A stretch of DNA of 64,000 nt from Adiantum capillus-veneris (taxonomy: Eukaryota; Streptophyta; Polypodiopsida; Polypodiales; Pteridaceae). Shown piece by piece: positions 46,301 to 53,734 of the stretch. Position numbers and translations under genes: made by a program. A model generated the notes under the pieces. The model had not been told where the DNA came from. It was given only the letters and a program-made list of their open reading frames with translations, and ran no database searches. The stretch is from the NCBI GenBank assembly GCA_014529385.2, contig CM043967.1, forward strand, positions 85,741,278 to 85,805,277. The letters run 5' to 3'. Every line of letters begins with the position of its first letter. Position 1 is the first letter of the stretch.

Positions 46301-48596
46301 TTTGGGGCTCTGCTTTTGGCATCCCTTGTAATCTTTAAATACGCGGGTTGGCCTCTCACAACTCAAAGCATCTGGAGGCAGAGTCTGAGTGTGAGCGCTG
46401 CCGCACTCTTATACTTTGAACTTAGATTAATACAAAAACAAATACCGAAAGGGACGCCAGTCTTTGTGGCCAGTGTCGAATCAATTGTGAACTGTGAACT
46501 ATTTTGAAGTGGTTATTTGTGCTGTCGCGGTAGATTCTCGACTTGGAGTGTCCAAGTTTGTTACAGATTTATAGCGCCAACTTTTGGGCCTATTGCTTTT
46601 GAGTTTGAAGCTTTTCATTGTAACTACTTTTAATGGCCAAGGGCCATTAAATATGAGGCTAGGACTCATTCTTTGGCACTCATCTGGGAGAAGGTGTAGA
46701 GCGTGGAGTACGGGCTTGTACTATGTTGATGCAATATAAAGAAATACCGAAAGGGACGCCAAGGTTTGGGGCCAATACTCTCTGGGGTAGAATTCCGTCA
46801 CTCCGTGTCGCATGTCGTCTCTCTCTTTTAGTTCAACTGTTATTGAAGTGCTAAAAGTTTGTTCAGTCTGTTCTTTGCTATTGGCACGTGGTGCCCGTCT
46901 TGTGACAGTACTGTTGGAGATGCTTGGAAGTTGGTACTACGATGAGGAGGCCCGATGATGGCTGAAAACTGAAAACGCTGAAGACGAAGATGGCTGAAAT
47001 CTGAAAATGCTGGTGGTAATGCGACAAGGACTGCAACCGCGACGAGGCTATGCTGAAAATGTTGAGGGCTGAAATTTGATGGCGATCATAGGGCTGAAAA
47101 CGCTGATGGCTGCCGGAGAAAACGCTCGCTGATGGCTGCCCAAGCGGTGGTACTGCTGAAAGGCTCTTCTACTGCTCCTGTGCCTTCTATTGGTGCCCAA
47201 AGGGTTTCTTTTATAGGTCCTTTAGCCATTTGCCCTACCTACTTTTAATAAATGTCATGTCAAAGTCACTTATTAATAAATGACTTCATATGCCTATATG
47301 CTTAAGTGACTAAATTGTGCAAGTGAGGGTATGTAACTATGACCGGCCTGGACATGCACGTCTTGCTAGAGGCTCACAAAGGTGAGAGGCTAGCACGTAA
47401 GCTAAGACTGACGCTAGATTGTAGTAGATGCATGTCCACGTGGCGCAAGAGCGCACGTGACATGTAGCTTGCTCTTCATTGTTGCCAAGGTAGCAATATT
47501 GTCTTCGATAGCCTTGTTGTCATGTTGGCTTGTCCATTGGTTTGTCATGTTGGCTTGTCCATTTGTTTGCCAGCCGTTTGTTTGAGGGAAGGCATGTTGT
47601 TTGTCACAAGGCATGTTGTCGTCTTGATTGTCATGTCATTTTGTCACAACATTTCTAGGGGCCGTTTGTTAGGGTTGAGAATTCATTATCGCTGTGAATG
47701 TGTATCCTCTCTAATTTGTCCATGTATCTTGTCTCGTGTGTACCCCTTGCCGAGGCTTATCAAGGGGTTGCTTGTGGGAGCTACCCATACAAGTGGCTTT
47801 TAGTTTTATGTAGAAGCATTGCTCAATAAATGGAAACCCTAGCTACTCCATGTCTCTATAAAAGACTCCTATTTCTACACACAAGATAGAGAGCACATGT
47901 CTGAGCTATGAGTTAAAGATCCTTTCTCTCTGTCATCGTTTTGGCCGACTCTATTAGTGTTGTGACCAATCAGTAAGGTGCTAATAAGGTATGATTGACA
48001 CGCTATGGATGCCACCTAATGTACCCACCATAGATGCCAACAGTTGTAAACTTTTGGAATTGTGGACCGTATTTCGTAAAGAGCTGTTTGTGGCTTAAAA
48101 TGATACCAGAATTTGCCGTGTATGTTTGTGCACGAGGTTCATTTAAAGCTTTTGTCTACATTATCATGACCATTTCTTAATAGCTAGTTTGATAATCTTT
48201 CTTTCGTTAACCTTCTTTGAAGCCTATGAAGAAAATCTATGAACTAAATGTTTTTGTTTGCAAGTGTAGATGCAATGATGTAAATTCTGGTCAGTCTTAC
48301 TTTACTAGGCAGCTTTTGTTTTGAGTTTTAACCTAGCTTTTGTGATGACAGTGAATGGGCGGTGAATATTCAGCGGGACAGCTTTGCTTCTTATGTGGGT
48401 CATTATCCTTTGCTTGCCTATTTTGCTGCTGCTGAGAATGAATCCATTGGGAGAGAGCGATATAATTTCATGCAGGTGAGCTCTCTTTCTTTCTCAATAG
48501 TTGTCCAATTAGCGTGAAAGTGACATTTACATTTATCTGCTGCAACAGAAAATGCTCTTACCCTGTGGTTATCCACCTGAAAAGGAAGAGGACTGA
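22923..48596 (+). CDS. SF3B5: SF3B5 (SF3b subunit 5 / SF3b10), four coding exons
   Basis: Splicing 22923-22928, 23015-23100, 48352-48475 and 48549-48596 gives an uninterrupted 87-residue protein, the usual length of plant SF3B5. It begins [15 protein letters not shown], continues [14 protein letters not shown] and [19 protein letters not shown], and ends [15 protein letters not shown]. Every junction is GT-AG and phases match: exon 2 ends with two bases of the Phe codon and exon 3 supplies the third. The protein is a small, highly conserved subunit of the SF3b complex of U2 snRNP, which recognises the intron branch site in the nucleus. The 25.25-kb second intron is full of transposons, yet the coding sequence is intact, so the gene is probably functional. 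No obvious TATA box was seen upstream. Confidence 0.95.
23015..23100 (+). CDS. SF3B5: SF3B5 coding exon 2
   Basis: Encodes [15 protein letters not shown] through DLNR plus two bases of Phe. Donor GTGAGT at 23101 is a consensus splice site. Confidence 0.95.
23101..24059. other. intron sequence before the first element
   Basis: It contains purine-rich GAGAGA-type stretches (23640-23930) but no coding signal. Confidence 0.4.
24060..26040 (+). pseudogene. Ty1/copia pol relic (gag end, protease, integrase, RT start)
   Basis: The order is copia-like: a Lys/Ser-rich gag tail near 24070-24260; a protease start [14 protein letters not shown] at about 24290 (DSG replaced by DNG); GAG-pre-integrase [12 protein letters not shown] (H and H) with CNDCIYGKH; an integrase core with YSDVCTML and NGVAERYNR; then an RT start with [18 protein letters not shown]. 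It is cut off within RT near 26025. Frameshifts and stops occur throughout. A 30-bp in-frame duplication (repeated RFDVKD) lies at about 24765-24805. No LTRs were found. Confidence 0.85.
26118..26171. repeat. (TG)n(TA)n microsatellite
   Basis: About five TG units run into about 21 TA units, directly beyond the broken end of the copia relic. Confidence 0.95.
26528..27397 (-). pseudogene. hAT transposase, C-terminal part
   Basis: On the minus strand the frame contains [20 protein letters not shown], then [20 protein letters not shown] and [16 protein letters not shown]. This is the hAT dimerisation domain, with an acidic Asp/Glu tail at 26528-26600. Reading starts exactly at the LTR edge (27397) with a TTTGTGCTCCC junction that continues the N-terminal part at 28010-29170. 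Frameshifts near 26790 and 27330 break it. Confidence 0.85.
27398..28009 (+). mobile_element. gypsy family G LTR (copy 1)
   Basis: 612 bp starting TGTCACAAAGTGATGA and ending GGAGTGTCCAAGTCTGTTACG (final A to G). It matches the 3' LTR at 45949-46565 and, inverted, the LTR at 29171-29777. The R-region motif AAATACCGAAAGGGGCGCC lies at 27853-27871. It abuts hAT sequence on both sides. Confidence 0.85.
28010..29170 (+). pseudogene. hAT transposase, N-terminal and central part
   Basis: After a truncated zinc-finger end (VP*DVKEVV) come a Ser-rich linker, then [33 protein letters not shown] and [18 protein letters not shown]. The last is the DUF659 core with the first catalytic Asp. Next come [12 protein letters not shown] and [16 protein letters not shown], ending at AKLILKV. 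Frameshifts and stops are frequent. The frame continues, after removal of an LTR and one RTTTG copy, into the minus-strand fragment at 26528-27397. Confidence 0.88.
29171..29777 (-). mobile_element. gypsy family G LTR (copy 2), minus orientation
   Basis: 607 bp, TGTCACA...TGTAACAGAC in reverse. It is the 3' LTR of the minus-strand gypsy end that follows, because a purine tract (AGAGGGGGGTA read on minus) lies just upstream of its start. It includes two (TC)n tracts (29511-29553 and 29580-29602) and the R-region motif at 29310-29328. Confidence 0.88.
29778..30590 (-). pseudogene. gypsy family G 3' end with chromodomain
   Basis: Read on minus, a short open frame (30573-30370) encodes [17 protein letters not shown], then [20 protein letters not shown] and ends in FGLA, matching the C-terminal chromodomain of element G (41990-42170). 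Integrase sequence PLPIPTPP (equal to 41080 in G) is joined directly to it, so about 0.9 kb is deleted. A 3' UTR of about 590 bp and a purine tract lead to the LTR. The UTR lacks the hAT insertion seen in G at 42326-45500. Confidence 0.85.
30591..31339. other. noncoding intron DNA, possibly LTR of element H
   Basis: No coding signal. Two GAGGACGTGGCAACTG-like repeats occur near 30594-30640. Confidence 0.3.
31340..31377. repeat. (CT)n microsatellite
   Basis: About 18 CT units. Confidence 0.95.
31378..32281 (+). mobile_element. probable 5' LTR and leader of gypsy element H
   Basis: AATAAAGAAATACCGAAAGG and the shared R-region motif (31990-32008) occur 270 bp before the gag start, as in the G LTRs. 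The LTR ends are not clear and no standard primer-binding site was seen. Confidence 0.45.
32282..34205 (+). pseudogene. gypsy element H gag-protease relic
   Basis: The open frames, in order, are 32282-32326, 32333-32725, 32771-33778, 33744-34004 and 34038-34205. They give a Gln/Pro-rich gag N-terminus, then a retrotransposon gag core ([30 protein letters not shown]), a CCHC knuckle [14 protein letters not shown] (33918-33959) and the protease start [15 protein letters not shown], with DPG where DSG/DTG is usual. It is broken by a stop near 32324, further stops and a frameshift near 33760. It ends abruptly at GGGGCC, where G LTR sequence begins. RT and later domains are absent. Confidence 0.88.
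34206..34335 (+). mobile_element. element G 5' LTR, truncated to the last 130 bp
   Basis: It starts within CCAATATCTCTAGGCACGG and ends GTTTGTTACA. The missing 480 bp are replaced by element H protease; both sides share GGGGCC, so the join is a deletion with short homology. Confidence 0.85.
34337..34348 (+). promoter_or_regulatory. primer-binding site of G
   Basis: TGGTATCAGAGC, complementary to the 3' end of initiator tRNA-Met, placed one base after the LTR. Confidence 0.9.
34407..36235 (+). pseudogene. element G gag and protease start
   Basis: The gag starts [15 protein letters not shown] Lys- and Ser-rich region (34880-35120) follows, then the gag core [18 protein letters not shown] and [10 protein letters not shown], a CCHC knuckle [14 protein letters not shown] (35832-35873), and the protease start [20 protein letters not shown] (DGG for DSG). 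Frameshifts and stops occur near 35180 and 35528-35630. The protease is cut at 36235 by element K and resumes at 39120. Confidence 0.9.
36236..37461 (+). mobile_element. element K 5' LTR
   Basis: 1,226 bp, TGTCACGTGACAC to CAGCTTACA. Its middle is rich in repeated TTTTCAGC and CAGCAGAT words. A (TC)n stretch lies near the 3' end. Confidence 0.85.
37463..37474 (+). promoter_or_regulatory. primer-binding site of K
   Basis: TGGTATCAGAGC, initiator tRNA-Met type, two bases after the LTR. Confidence 0.9.
37883..38077 (+). pseudogene. gag N-terminal remnant in K
   Basis: A 64-codon frame starts [20 protein letters not shown] and runs Ser/Pro/Asp-rich into the 3' LTR. The MVVTRSG-type start is common in gypsy gag proteins, suggesting that K derives from a gypsy element that lost most of gag and all of pol. 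Confidence 0.5.
38033..39119 (+). mobile_element. element K 3' LTR
   Basis: About 1,087 bp. It matches the 5' LTR but lacks about 45 bp near its start, about 70 bp including a duplicated sub-block near 38200, and about 30 bp near 38910. It ends CACCTTACA before TTGGG. Confidence 0.85.
39120..42170 (+). pseudogene. element G pol: protease end, RT, RNase H, integrase, chromodomain
   Basis: Protease end [22 protein letters not shown] with [32 protein letters not shown] and [10 protein letters not shown] (a YxDD variant, 39973-40002); RNase H with [13 protein letters not shown] and [11 protein letters not shown]; integrase with an HHCC finger (HRGI..., CLVCQK), MDFVIDLPR and SDKDPRF; a GPY-like region RYYGPFHI; and a C-terminal chromodomain with [20 protein letters not shown]. 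Stops and frameshifts lie near 39509, 39823, 40200, 40597, 41075 and 41424. The last 248 codons (41424-42170) are open. The chromodomain places it among the chromoviruses. Confidence 0.92.
42326..45500 (+). mobile_element. hAT transposon nested in G 3' UTR
   Basis: The empty site exists in the second G copy (30211-30223, minus). Here the flanks are GATACTGAGC and TGAGCGCTGACAAT, sharing TGAGC as a decayed remnant of the expected 8-bp duplication. The ends are inverted: TACAGGGGACGG near 42332 and, reversed, TACATGGGACGG at 45499. Both subterminal regions are packed with GGGGACGG-type words in opposite orientation, as expected for hAT transposase-binding ends. The exact ends are uncertain by a few bases. 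Confidence 0.82.
42872..45098 (+). pseudogene. hAT transposase (BED finger, DUF659, dimerisation), one intron
   Basis: Exon 1 (42872-43404) carries a BED-type finger [21 protein letters not shown] 118-bp GT-AG intron (43405-43522) follows. Exon 2 has [40 protein letters not shown], a [16 protein letters not shown]-like segment, and a C-terminal dimerisation domain with [19 protein letters not shown] and [12 protein letters not shown], plus an acidic tail. Breaks: a one-base gain in a G-run near 43760, a frameshift near 44100 and a TGA at 44331 (probably CGA). Repair is not needed to recognise the family. It would cut and paste the element; it is dead here, but only lightly damaged. Confidence 0.88.
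45501..45948 (+). other. element G 3' UTR end and polypurine tract
   Basis: It matches the 3' UTR of the minus-strand copy at 29778-30211. AAGAGGGGGTA (about 45938-45948) is the polypurine tract directly before the 3' LTR. Confidence 0.8.
45949..46565 (+). mobile_element. element G 3' LTR
   Basis: 617 bp, TGTCACAAATGTGATGACG to GTTTGTTACA. It includes the R-region motif at 46440-46458 and has TG...CA ends. Confidence 0.9.
46566..46909 (+). mobile_element. partial LTR of another gypsy family (J)
   Basis: It carries the same R-region motif (46742-46760) as the G and H LTRs in otherwise different sequence. A perfect 8-bp hairpin TAATGGCC/GGCCATTA lies at 46631-46649. It ends near CTTGTGACA. 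No coding region is attached. Confidence 0.5.
46910..47300 (-). mobile_element. K-related LTR fragment, minus orientation
   Basis: Read on minus it has the same order of words as the K LTR: TAAGTGACTTTGAC, AGTAGGTAGGGCAAAT, a TATAAAAG box, and then CAGC/TTTTCAG repeats. Only partial similarity remains. Confidence 0.5.
47301..48351. other. end of SF3B5 intron 2
   Basis: No element was recognised. The last few hundred bases look like ordinary T-rich intron leading to the acceptor at 48351. Confidence 0.45.
48352..48475 (+). CDS. SF3B5: SF3B5 coding exon 3
   Basis: Encodes [20 protein letters not shown] through [14 protein letters not shown]. The acceptor is GATGACAG and the donor GTGAGC. The exon end shares ATGCAGGTGA with the end of exon 1. 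Confidence 0.96.
48549..48596 (+). CDS. SF3B5: SF3B5 coding exon 4 and stop
   Basis: Encodes [15 protein letters not shown] and a TGA stop (48594-48596), after a 73-bp intron ending TGCAACAG. Confidence 0.96.
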   Translation, partial: KMLLPCGYPPEKEED

Positions 48597-49019
48597 TTGC
48601 GGAGGGTTGGCATATTATTGGCAGCTAAACAATCTCATTGAGTGCATTCGATGAGTTATATTGCAATATCGACAAGGATCATGCCAAGATGATTGTTGAG
48701 TGCACCAAAAACTTGAGTGTTAAATTGCACATTGTTTATCGCTGTGGGGGATGAATGTCTTAACAGAATCAACAGCGTTCTCTACACTCGCTTTCTGTAG
48801 GTTGTCATTTGAAGGCTGTTCTCTCTATTGAATGACTCACATGCTTTTTATTGCAATAGTGTGTGATCCTTAGGCTGCTTTTCAGAGATTGGTAAGCAAA
48901 GTCACAGAATGATAAGAGATTTATCCTTTGAGAGCTTTTCTCTAAATGGTGCCGCTATGTTCTATGTTATAGAGTCTTGAACTATACAAGATAAAATTGC
49001 AATGCTCCTAGTAATCTGC
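48597..49019 (+). other. SF3B5: SF3B5 3' UTR region
   Basis: It follows the stop codon directly. No strong AATAAA polyadenylation signal was found, so the transcript end is not placed. Confidence 0.4.
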
Positions 49020-49240
49020 CTTCAGGAAGGTGTTTGAACATCTGTAGTGTATGAGGGATGGTAGCTGCTTGTTCTCTTTTGTCTTCAGGAAGATGTTTGA
49101 ACATCTGTAGTGTATTGAGGGATTAATATCTGGCTACGGGAGCTGCTAGTTCTCTGTTGCCTTCAGGAGGATTTTTGAACATCTGTAGTGTATTGAGGAA
49201 TTAATATCTGGCTATGGTAGCTGCTAGTTTTCTGTTGTCT
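49020..49240. repeat. three-copy tandem repeat (63 and 78 bp periods)
   Basis: CTTCAGGAAG...TTTGAACATCTGTAGTGTAT starts at 49020, 49083 and 49161. Copies 2 and 3 also share GATTAATATCTGGCTA and AGCTGCTAGTT. Confidence 0.85.
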
Positions 49241-50699
49241 TACATAAATGTGAAAGTAATGCTCAAGGTGAATGCTTAGAATAAGATGTGCTTGTTCAGA
49301 TGACAACTTGAATCTTTAGCTTTGGGTGTATCTCGGGTGATATAACGTATCACATATGATCTTCTCTCTATACATCAAATTAGCTTATGAGTATGGCTGC
49401 TGGTATGTGGAAGTTTTTCTTAGTTCAATATTGCTATTTAGCAAGTTGGATTTATCTTTACATAGTCAGCTAATGGTGAGTTTGAGCCGGAGTTCCAAGT
49501 CGGATCATAATGTTTCAAGTCGGATCATAATGTTTGTGTAAGATCTCAATGAGCCTTCATTGAGCTGACAATGTGAGGATGAAAGTTTGTGAGATTACTT
49601 TAGTCATGTGGATCACAATGTTAATGAGGGCCTAATTGAAACTTCGTGTACGCTCACAGTTGTGACACTTTGCTCCTCCAATCTGCATTGTACACTACAT
49701 ATGGCGTTTTTTGAAACATCTATACCTGTTAACCAGGAGAACTACCATGCAGTCGTCTTATATACATGTTGAAATACAATGTGAAGACACTCTTGGTATT
49801 TTTGGGTAGATGGTGGTGAGTGCATAGTTCGGGCAAGATCTTTCTAACAAATTTTTAGCTTAAGACCATCTAATGCAAATCAAGATTGCTTACTCTTGCA
49901 ATATATGCTTGCACCATGTGAAGCGTTGCACTCACCATTAGTGGCATTAAACATTCTTAAACTACATTTGGCATGTCACAAAGGTTAGGAAAGAACCGAC
50001 TTTTATGTTTCATTAGCATCCTCAAAGTTTGGTAGGGCACCCAATTGTGCCCTCTTAATATTGCTGACCTTATGATACTCAAATTCAAAGTTGGTCGCGT
50101 GTGTTGATGGGACTAGTTGTCTATGTACAGCTTTCTACACTAGTGTTTTAGATCCTTGATTTAGCCTCAATTGGTCCTAGGAGCCCATGTGCCTTGGATT
50201 GCTTTTGGCCTAATAGAAGCAGGATATTATAAGAAGTTAAAAGAGGTGAATAGCCTGCTCCACTTTCTCCATTGAATTTGATGACAAATTTTGTAATGCA
50301 AGGAAAGAAATTTCCTTTGGCAATTTAACCATACTGGATGTATTCTTTGTTGTTGGAATTGCCACCTTGTAGGAGGAATGATATACGTGTGGTGCCTATA
50401 AAATGCTGTACACATTTTTAAGATGCTACCTTCCCGCGTTTCTTTTTTAATAAAAATAGCGCTTGCGTAAAAAAGGATTGCCGATAGCAACAGCACAAGG
50501 AGATTCGTGCAGAGATGATAGCGAGTAGGAGTGCAAGGTATACTATTGCAATTCACTACAATTCCCTCATAGAAAGACCTGTGTAAGGTTTATGCCAAAC
50601 AATGTCTCATGGGGATTTTAAGCTGCAAGTTTTGGGATATTGGTATTGTCTGGTTTCCATCCTCAAGGTGTTCTCATAGATGGGGATGTTGATCATTAG
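49241..50699. other. noncoding DNA with a 20-bp tandem repeat
   Basis: CAAGTCGGATCATAATGTTT occurs twice in tandem at 49496-49535. There are no convincing exons, though earlier DRP5B-like exons were looked for here. Confidence 0.45.
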
Positions 50700-51402
50700 A
50701 ATGGGGTAGAACCTATGAAGAAGGAAGAGCAGACAATGGGGTGTGCAAATGGTCTAGTTTATTAGTTGACGCATTTCCTGCAAATGCAAATGTAGCTCTT
50801 AACCTTTATGGTGGGGCTGCCTTTGATTGAGTATTGAGCAAGTTTTGTTGTGATGCATGCTCTATTAAATGTCCTCTAATCACTTGGGAAAAGATACTAA
50901 CCTTTAAGACAGTCAAAGACTTGTTTTTTACGTTTATCTGATCTGATTGTTGCAAGCAAATTGCAAATATCTTGCTTGCTCACACAGGTAGGGAAGGAAG
51001 CGCTTTTGCTACTGTAGTTGGAATAGCCAGAGCATCTGTACATCCATGGCTAGGGCCCCTGCTTCATACAACATGTGAAAGGCTTGCCTATATGCTTCAT
51101 AATATCTCTGAGTTAGCTGTAGAACGAAGTCGTACTCAAGAATCTTGCGATGGTTAGTTTCGAGAACACTCCTTGTCGGTAGGCAAGTTTGTTCAAAGTT
51201 TGTCTAGTTAGGCATTCCGACAATTGTTTCTGAAAATTCAATCAAACCTTTTACAAATTTTTATTGTGGTACCAGTTAGTAAGCCTGTTGTCATTGGTTA
51301 TGTTGCCTTCCATGCATCTCTTTGTAATCTTGCAAATTGTTGCAACGGACTTGTTTGTCACCATCTGGAGGCCTTGAAAAGTCCTTTTTCTCACATACAT
51401 GG
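50700..51402 (+). pseudogene. ARC5/DRP5B-like dynamin, three decayed exons
   Basis: Exon a (50700-50893) reads NVALNLYGGAAFD*VLSKF, then CPLITWEK. Exon b (50957-51152) reads QIANILLAHTGREG, then ASVHPWLGPLLHTTCERLAY. Exon c (51276-51401) reads GYVAFHASL, then LVCHHLEALKSPFS. The order and motifs match the region after the GTPase domain of ARC5/DRP5B, a dynamin relative acting in chloroplast division. Exons b and c join in frame by GT-AG (phase 1). Exon a has a TGA at 50828 (probably CGA), and the next donor is AT instead of GT. The GTPase domain and C-terminus were not found, so it is probably a truncated pseudogene. Identification rests on remembered family motifs. Confidence 0.68.
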
Positions 51403-51807
51403 TTTTAAGCGGCTACAAGAATGGCCATAAACATCTCTCCCAATTTGTATCAATGTATGTGACACAAGAGCTGGTCCAAAGTGATGGGCCGCACTCAACA
51501 CGATCATGGAAGATGCTCTACTGCATAGTTTCAACATTGCCTTCATTGCGATGAAGCATAAAGACTGCATGGAAATAGATTGCAACAGTTTCATGCAAGC
51601 TGTGTAATTGATTCTTCATGCTTCCATTTCTACACTTCCTTTTGCCTGAGTAATTCTTTTGCCTTCAACATCTACCCAAGTGTGGTAGATTGGTTATGCC
51701 ATTTCCCGCTTCAAGAACAAGTCTTGAGTTCCAACTCTCCTCGTCGGATAGATCTTTAAGGTCTTGGGATAGTTTCCTACGACGTTAAAAATTCTCTTCT
51801 TCTTCTT

Positions 51808-51848
<41 letters not shown>

Positions 51849-53407
51849 CAGATGCAGTGCCGTTGTTGGCAAGTCAGTGCCGACCTTTATTTTAGTTCTT
51901 CCATCTATGATCGTCCTTTGCACTATGGCCTTCACTAAGAGCTTTGTTTGACATCATTCACTAGAGCACTTTTGTAGTTTTTCTGTGTCCCATCCAAAAT
52001 TTGCTACAATCCTTGTATGAAACAACTAGAGGGACTGCGGAGTTGTTCTTGAAACAAAAGCTACACAAGGAAATTGTCAAAATTCTAAAATATCTATCAA
52101 ATTGGATTAAAAATTACCAAGATGTCCTTGAAATTTGTGGAAATTTTCAAAATACCTGTCAAATTGGAAGTGCTATTTTAAAAATTACCAAGATGTCCTT
52201 GATGGAAATTCCCAAAGTACCTTCAAATTTCCCAAATTCCCAAAATATCCTTGCGCCAATCTTTGGATGGATTGCTCCAATTTTTCACATAGTTTATTTA
52301 TTTTGTAATAAAGATCTATCTTTTAAGTAGCTTAAATAAAACATTTTCACAAATGAGATCGCTGATAGTGGAGTTGTGTCCACAAAGAATGAACTCTTTC
52401 ATCATGAAATCCCACAATATTATACAAAATCTCACTATCATCTCTTATTGAAAGAAACCCAACCTCTTTGTAAAGAGTTGCATTCAATAGTGAGATTATC
52501 CGCGAGCATTTAAGAAATTTTGGCAAAATTTGCTAAACATGAGGGGTATGCTAAGATTTTTTGGCTTGGTATGCACTTGTAGTTGTCGATGCTACGATAA
52601 CATGTTGCATTACAGAGATCTATTCCTTTACAGGAGGTGATTTGGGCTTCACGAATGGCTCAAGGCTTAAAATTGAACAATTACAATCCACACGGACCCA
52701 TTGTAATGTGAGAACAATTTTTACCTTTCTGTCAAGGGAGGTATAGGAGGTTGTGACATTTAAATGAAGGTCTTATTGATAATTCTCTCAGCCACTACCT
52801 CTTTAGTAACTTGTTACAAATTTTGATTTATTTTTATTTCACTAAGGCCATCACAATTCATAAGACCCGTGATATGAGTCGATTTTCATTGTTTGAGGCA
52901 TGTTCGATGCAGCTCGTTCTAAACTGCATGATTTAGGCACCGTAGAGATAGCAACAAAAATATTAACTCTTCTGGCTTGCAAGCTTGATATATTATGCAA
53001 TGGGAGATGCCAATAAATAACATAATATACTTTTAATTCATTGAATGCAACATAGTTAATAGATTATGCTCTCATGAAGCTCTAAAGTACGGGAGATGCC
53101 AAGAAACAACATATTACTAACTTTTAATTCATTAAGTGCAACACAAGGCCCATAGAATGACCAACTTTCACTCTTTGGTATATCCCTATTGACATTGCCG
53201 CTATCACGTGAGATCGATGTGCTAAATGAGTCATGATGGCACCATCAATATGCGTCGTTTGTTCTACTCCCTATAGCAAGTGAACCCATGCTTTGTCAAA
53301 TGAACTAAATGTGACCTGCATGTGAACACTTGTAAGCAAATATCATTTTAAGATTAAACTTGGTAAAACACTTTGAAAGAAGAATGAAGAAAACCAAACA
53401 AATGGGC
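51403..53407. other. noncoding DNA
   Basis: It holds a (TC)n tract at 51807-51845 and a block of repeated AAATTACCAAGATGTCC and AAATTCCCAAA words (52080-52250). No gene was recognised. Confidence 0.4.
51807..51845. repeat. (TC)n microsatellite
   Basis: About 19 TC units after a (TTC)n run. Confidence 0.95.
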
Positions 53408-53634
53408 TGTTGGAATTAGGGTTTTGGAGAAATGCACACGGCTTGGAGAAGACAAAGGAAGCTCAAGGCACACAATAGAGAGTGTGTTACTTAGTGTGCA
53501 ATGGAAAGATAGATAGCCCTAGAGTGATGGGCGTATATACAATGCTCGGGGGAAAAAACCTACTAAAGAGGGAAAAAATGCCCCAGCGGTCCTAGTGTGT
53601 TCACACACATCACTACCATATGTATATGGTAACA
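53408..53634 (-). mobile_element. copia family A LTR (3' LTR, minus orientation)
   Basis: 227 bp, TGTTACCATATACAT to ATTCCAACA when read on minus. It aligns without gaps to the 227-bp LTR at 57004-57230 with roughly 15 mismatches by eye. The purine-rich GCAAGGGGCAT lies upstream of its start on the minus strand. Confidence 0.85.
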
Positions 53635-53734
53635 AATGCCCCTTGCAATGATGCGGTGAACGAGAGCTGGCACATGAGTAAAGGGAAGTGCCATGCCCTG
53701 AGGGCATGATCAGTCCACAAAGGGGAGTAAGCCC

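Larger units (their letters stand above)
34206..46565 (+). mobile_element. Ty3/gypsy chromovirus element G with two nested insertions
   Basis: The parts are: a truncated 5' LTR (34206-34335), primer-binding site, gag, protease, RT, RNase H, integrase, chromodomain, 3' UTR, polypurine tract and a complete 3' LTR (45949-46565). A non-autonomous LTR element (36236-39119) sits in the protease and an hAT transposon (42326-45500) in the 3' UTR. Without them the element is about 6.3 kb. Confidence 0.92.
23101..48351 (+). other. SF3B5: SF3B5 intron 2, 25,251 bp, filled with transposons
   Basis: It opens with GTGAGT and closes with TGATGACAG. It contains a copia relic, an hAT with gypsy LTRs, gypsy relics H and G, nested element K and a second hAT. 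The first 950 bp and the last 1 kb look like single-copy intron sequence. Confidence 0.92.

Noticed and set aside
49020-49240. CRISPR-like array
   Set aside because: There are only three units with unequal periods and conserved spacers, in a plant nuclear genome; it is a plain tandem repeat.
51391-51594. Further DRP5B-like exon after 51402
   Set aside because: Translations in all frames showed no convincing match to the C-terminal part of the family.
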